The translations under genes were made by a program, and so were the position numbers. Positions 59,490 to 64,000 of a stretch of DNA of 64,000 bases are shown here, one piece after another. Numbering within the stretch: the first letter of the stretch is position 1; each line of letters starts with the position of its first letter. This DNA comes from Eudromia elegans (lineage: Eukaryota; Chordata; Aves; Tinamiformes; Tinamidae), in contig PTEX01000273.1 of NCBI GenBank assembly GCA_003342815.1, forward strand, positions 62,001-126,000. The letters are read 5' to 3'. The notes beneath the pieces were generated by a model. The model was not told the DNA's origin. It made no database searches and was given only the letters and a program-made list of their open reading frames with translations.

Positions 59490-61055
59490 TCCTTTGTCTT
59501 TAGGAAGGACAGGATGCAAAGGCAAGGAGGAAGGGCTGTGTTGTGTGCAAAGTGGCAGCTCAAAGACACAGAGCTTTCCCTGGTGATGAGTCAGTTTGAC
59601 CCTATGGGTAGAGACCAAAGGACAGACCAAGACAAGCGACATCATGGTGGGCATCTGCTACAGACTGTCCGATCACGAGAAGGGAAATGGGCAAGGCCTT
59701 CTTGAGGCCCTGGGAAGAAACCTCCAAGTCACCACGGGAGATTTCCACCAACCCCATATATGTTGGAAGGACGATACAGCTGGTACAAGAAATCCAGGTT
59801 TCCTTAGTGTGCTTAAGAGAGTTACTTGACAAGCTGACCCAGGAGAGCACTCTGCTAGGCTTGTTACTCCACAAGGAAGATGGCTGTAGGGACCACAAGA
59901 TGGTAGAATTTAAAATCTTACAGAGGTGAGCAGGAGAGGAGTAGCAGATTCATCATCCTGGGTTTCAAGAGGGATTTCAGTTTGTGCAGATATCTGCTTG
60001 GCAGGTTCCTATGGGAGACAGCCCTGGAGTGCAAAGGAGAGCTGGTTGATTTTCAGACAGCCTCCTCAAAGCACAGGAAGAGGCCATCCCTGCAGAAGGT
60101 TGCGCAGTCCAGCACTGATGAGGAGGGAACTTCTGATTGAGCTTGGACACCAAAAAAAAGGACACAGAAGGAGCAAGCATGGACAGCCTGTATCTGGGAG
60201 GAACACAAAGACATTGCTAGCACAGGCGGCAATGGTGTTAGGGAAGCCAAAGCTCAGCTTCACATTGGTGAAGCAACCTGGTATGTGTGGGGTTTTATTT
60301 GATGAACTGGGTTGCACGTCATCAGAGGGGCCTGAAAGGCTGAAGAAAATGGGGAAGAAGGAACAGCTTGACACAAATGTGAAGTCCCACATCTAGGACG
60401 GAATCAACCTCATATAACAGTACAAGCAGAGGGCCAACTAGACGGAAAGCAGCTTTGAAGGAAAAGACCTGGATGTCCTTGAGGACAGCAAGTCAGCATA
60501 CATGCCCTTACAGCAAAGATGGCCAACCATATACTGAGCTTACTAGCAAAAGTGAGGTCAGCAAGTCCATGAAAGTGCTTCTTCTCCTATATGCAGAACT
60601 CAAGACAGCACATCTGGAGTACTTTCTAGAGGCTAGTTTTGGAGGCCAGCTTTGACCTCTCCAGTACAAGTGAAACGAGTTCATTTCCTGGTGGGCCAGC
60701 ATGATGAGCAGGGAGCTAGAGCATGTGACATATGAGGAGATGGTGAGGAAAGGGAGTTTGCTCAGCCTTAAGAAGGCAATGGGGAAACTACAGAGAAGAT
60801 GAAGCTTGACTCCTCTCTGAGGTGCGCAATGGAAGGATGAGGGTAAATCAACATAAACTGGAATATGGGAAATTTCAACTCAATTTAAGGAAAAAGTTCT
60901 TCACTATGAGGGTGTTCATCACTTGAAATACTCAAAATTCATCTGGACGCAGGCCTGAACAAACTGATCTAGTTGAACCTGCTTTGAATAGGAGGTTGGA
61001 GTCGACAAACTCCAAAGGTCCATTCTAACCTATGATTCTGTGATTGTATGATGCT
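59490..61055 (+). mobile_element. CR1 LINE, internally deleted ORF2
   Basis: The segment reads like a shrunken CR1 ORF2. Endonuclease remnants are found at about 59640-59930 (VGICYRLSDH, GDFHQPHICWKDDTAG, DHKMVEFKI). The connector region follows at about 60090-60250 (RRELLIELGHQKK). Then comes the distal reverse-transcriptase part from about 60380 (tgtgaagtcccacatctagg, ggaaagcagctttgaaggaa, ctggagtactttct). It ends with the 3' terminus aggttggagtcgacaaactc, then caaaggtccattctaacct and atgattctgtgat (60990-61045). Most of the catalytic core, including the catalytic Asp box, is missing and the frame is broken. It is dead, and antisense to RETREG1. Confidence 0.88.
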
Positions 61056-61644
61056 GTCTGATCACAACTTTAAATGCTAAAGAGTAATTAAAAATAATCA
61101 GGCATTTATAATCTTGATAAATAATATCTCTCTACTTGTAATTTTAGAAGATGAGAAATGTAAGATCAGTAGAGCAACCACCCCCACCCCCCTATGATTT
61201 CACCAAACTACTGTTGTTTCTAATCTTTGTTAAGGCAAAGAACTAGGAGAAAGTGGCTCTAAAAAGTAATAAGCTACAGACTTGACATTGAAAGATCAGT
61301 ACTCGAGGATCTCTTCTTTGAATTGATCTTCACATCTCATTTGGGCTCTTTACTCACTGCCTTCACCAACATTCTGGTATCCAGTACCTAAGAATACTTT
61401 CTTTAATTGACTGCTGCTCAATTTGAGGCATCCACTTTTTATGCATCACCTTTTTTTTTTTCCCACATAGTTTAGTTTATCCCAGAGTATCACAACCAGT
61501 TTAAATGACTGGTGGAAGAGAGTAATATATCTGGCAGGTACTGAATGTCCTTGTTTTACCCATAGCTATTTATTTAGATTTTCTCTGATTCACTATTTTT
61601 AAGAAAAAGATCGCTCTTACACAAGATAATAAGATAAAAATATA

Positions 61645-61646
61645 GA

Positions 61647-61710
<64 letters not shown>

Positions 61711-61711
61711 A
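61645..61711. repeat. (AAT)n microsatellite with GAT variants
   Basis: Around sixteen to seventeen uninterrupted aat triplets are followed by gataat interruptions. The tract lies about 130 bp from the donor of the preceding RETREG1 exon, inside the intron. Confidence 0.93.
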
Positions 61712-61842
61712 AAAAACTACAGGAGTGAATTTTAAATTCACTAGTAAAAAAAATATATCTCAAATTCTTTAATAGTTTCCAGATAACTCAGAAATGTACA
61801 AGTCTGCAATTAATTGATGGAACAAATAAAGCCATTACATAC

Positions 61843-61969
61843 CCTCAGATGTGTCTGTCTGTGGAGAATACCCCTCAGATAAGTTAAAGGTCCCATTATC
61901 GGTCCAAGATACTTCTGATACATCTGTGTCAGACACTGATAGCTCTTTGGCAACAACTGCAGGACTAAC
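61843..61969 (-). CDS. RETREG1: RETREG1 penultimate coding exon
   Basis: It encodes [20 protein letters not shown] then [22 protein letters not shown], plus the first base of the next Asp codon. It is 127 bp, phase 0 to 1. The acceptor is ATGTCTAG before 61969 and the donor GTATGT after 61843. This Ser/Thr- and acid-rich stretch is part of the cytosolic tail between the reticulon-homology domain and the LC3-interacting motif. The frame continues into the last exon (SE-D-FDRPSD). Confidence 0.96.
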
Positions 61970-63101
61970 CTAGACATAAAAGAGCCCCATACATGACATT
62001 CTTATACTCAAAAGGTCTCACTACAAGAAGCCAATGATACAAAAATAAATGTATCTATCTTGCATGTGAGAGCAAAATAATTTGTCAACTATTTAAACTT
62101 TAGTTGTAGAAACATGGATACAAGAGGGGCATGAATGCTTAGAAGTAAACTTTCTTCTTAATGATTCAGAACTCTAGTATACTAAGGAAGGATGGAAAAT
62201 TCTAGCTTTTAAATTCTTTTTTTTAACTCAAAAAAGTATATTTTAAAAGATAATATTTATTCTTAAAGTAAATTCTTATTGTAATGAAAGCAGACTGATC
62301 TTGCAAATACGAAATGTGTGTATAAAATAAGTGTAAAGACGTGCATAACCTTGGATCAAAACAAAAACATGAGACAACCAGAAATTAGTTAATTCAAAAA
62401 ATCATTATCTTCCATCAGTTTATCAAATAGTGTTCAGTTATGTCAGCTACCACTTTTTATCCAATGGGAGATATATTTTGTTGGAATATAAAACAATCTT
62501 TAAAGTGATCAAAGTCAGATTCTAGATACTGCTGATCTCACAGTGCATGAGAATTCCCATAAATTTGATTTTTTTAAAATATCAATCATTATTTTAATGG
62601 ACAATCCTTCAACACACAATCATTTAGAATAATAACACATTAATGAGGTGTAGTGTTCTCACACATATCTAGGAACACATTTGTAGGTATTATCAGACAA
62701 GTGATTATGCACATCTCTGAAAAATTGCAGATTATCTATGAATGTTTCCATTTTACACACTGACATGATGCAGTTGACCTGTGGTAATTAAAAAGGCTGC
62801 ATTTGCTATGAAACTCCTGTTTAATTGTTCTATAGCAAATATAAAACAAACACATTTTCCATTTATTAGGCCAAAGAAATGGTTCTGACCTCAAAGGCCA
62901 GAAGTCACAATATAAGTTCAATAAGTTAATTAGCATAGGTCTAAAGATGGATACTGTGAATCAGTTTTAAAATATATTGTTCAGGGAAACAATCTTATGG
63001 ACAGGGAATGTCTTAAATGGAAAACAGAGATAGCAGTCTAGATAGTCTATATTTACTATATAGATATAAAAAACAAGACATAGCTGACTGAAAATAGTCA
63101 C
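61970..63101 (-). other. RETREG1: RETREG1 intron
   Basis: A 1.13-kb AT-rich intron runs between donor GTGACT (63101) and acceptor GTCTAG (61970). No other exon or clear repeat is seen. Confidence 0.85.
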
Positions 63102-63166
63102 CTTAGGACACAGAGCTGATATGTCTAATTCACTGTCATCTTCTACGGGTTTTGTTTTTGCTGCTT
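63102..63166 (-). CDS. RETREG1: RETREG1 short coding exon
   Basis: This 65-bp exon, phase 1 to 0, encodes (E)AAKTKPVEDDSELDISALCPK. The acceptor is strong: a T/C tract ending TTTCTTTCAG with a branch-site-like TGACTAAT about 20 nt upstream. The donor is AAG|GTGACT. The final DISALCPK joins [11 protein letters not shown] of the next exon, matching the family. Remaining 5' exons are to the right of the window. Confidence 0.88.
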
Positions 63167-64000
63167 CTGAAAGAAAAAAAAAATTAGTCATATTAGTGCA
63201 CTTCCTGGTTCCTTTTTTTTTTTTTTTTTTTTTTGCCACAGCTTGAACAGGACAGTAAAACTGCTATAAAGTAGGAGCAGGTAAAAGTCTGACTGTGGCT
63301 GGGTATTTATCAAAATACATTATATAGCAGACAAAACAGGAGAAAGAATATTTATTTAAAATACCTTCCAGTGCATTCCTCTGCCCATATAGCGTATATT
63401 TCTTTCAAAAAATCTGTTACTCACTGTAATATAATATGGTCTGACAATATCTGTCTATCCAACTAACGACACCATCAGTACAAAGCACAGTTGCAATATA
63501 TTGTATTATAGTCACATTCCACTACATTACTTTTACACAAAAATGTACAATTCCCTGGAAAGCTATATGCAATTTCTATCTTGAAGACTTTTTTTTTTCT
63601 TTTTGCATCGAGTTTCCCTGCATTTATATTCAAGTATGTGTATGAATCACACTCTGGAGTCTCGTAGAATGATGCTCATAATGAACAGAAATACAAATTT
63701 TGCCTCATTTCCTCTCTCTATCTGAGAAGAACTTCACAAATATTATAAACCAGAATAAGCCAGGAATGCTGAAAAATAAACTCCTACTATTCCTGGTTGC
63801 CTATTTTTACAACTTGTCATTTCCTCTCTTGTTCAGAAAAAGGGTATGTGAACCCACAGGGTGAAGCAGAGGAGGGAACTTATACATCAGGAAAAAAATT
63901 TTTTTTCTTGAAACAGATTTATTATTTAAAATCTAAAGGACTCTGATTTTATAAAGAATTACAGATGAGATAGGTAAGACTTTGTTTTCTGTTGATTTCC
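63167..64000 (-). other. RETREG1: RETREG1 intron (partial, continues right)
   Basis: AT-rich intron sequence runs to the edge of the window. A 22-T run (63213-63234, poly-A in transcript sense) lies 47 bp from the exon. No further RETREG1 exon is recognised in this last 0.8 kb. Confidence 0.8.

Larger units (their letters stand above)
58484..61842 (-). other. RETREG1: RETREG1 last intron, with CR1 insertion and AAT repeat
   Basis: This 3.36-kb intron lies between donor GTATGT (61842) and acceptor CAACAG (58484). Nearly half of it is a plus-oriented, damaged CR1 (about 59490-61055), antisense to RETREG1. An AAT/GAT microsatellite is found about 130 bp from the donor. No other exon is seen. 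Confidence 0.85.

Noticed and set aside
59926-60396. 156-residue plus-strand frame
   Set aside because: It reads through damaged CR1 ORF2 connector and polymerase sequence in RETREG1's last intron. It is transposon debris, not a host gene.

Overview
The window is nuclear DNA from a bird. It carries CR1 LINE copies of several ages, intron-rich genes on an AT-rich background, and GC-rich promoters. It also carries the vertebrate gene order MARCHF11 - ZNF622 - RETREG1 (FAM134B), known from human 5p15.1 and here all on the minus strand. The species cannot be named from the sequence.

Layout, left to right. Positions 1-7470 hold the 5' part of MARCHF11, a RING-CH membrane ubiquitin ligase: intron 2, exon 2 (6336-6491), intron 1, and the 3' end of exon 1 (7373-7468). 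Exon 1 runs into a 308-base run of N (7471-7778). The start codon is not visible and probably lies in that gap. CpG-rich sequence continues to about 7.97 kb, and a second CpG-rich patch with a short rightward reading frame sits at 8.27-8.73 kb.

Positions 8.7-45.7 kb are a gene desert with no recognisable protein gene. It contains decayed CR1 pieces (20.65-21.05, 22.15-22.33, 36.02-36.48 and 40.2 kb), microsatellites including a CAG tract, perfect hairpins, and several GC-rich islets. One piece at 37145-37419 looks like an exon: 3' splice site, optimal Kozak ATG, short open frame, strong 5' splice site. It matches no gene I know.

Positions 45.7-54.0 kb hold a complete ZNF622 gene. It has six coding exons that join without a frame break into 473 residues with four C2H2 fingers, and a CpG-island promoter with a probable 5' UTR exon. 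The inferred splice puts an upstream reading frame in register so that its TGA overlaps the ZNF622 ATG (TGATG). An 11-bp perfect hairpin covers the ZNF622 stop codon.

Positions about 54.2-64 kb hold the 3' part of RETREG1, the ER-phagy receptor: a long 3' UTR, the last coding exon with the DDFELL LC3-interacting motif, and two upstream exons. An internally deleted 1.5-kb CR1 lies in the last intron. The rest of RETREG1 lies beyond the right edge.

The three genes are not an operon. MARCHF11 acts in membrane-protein ubiquitination, ZNF622 in cytoplasmic 60S ribosome maturation, and RETREG1 in ER turnover. No prokaryotic, viral or CRISPR feature was found. The best leads are the ZNF622 upstream frame and the orphan exon at 37.1-37.4 kb.
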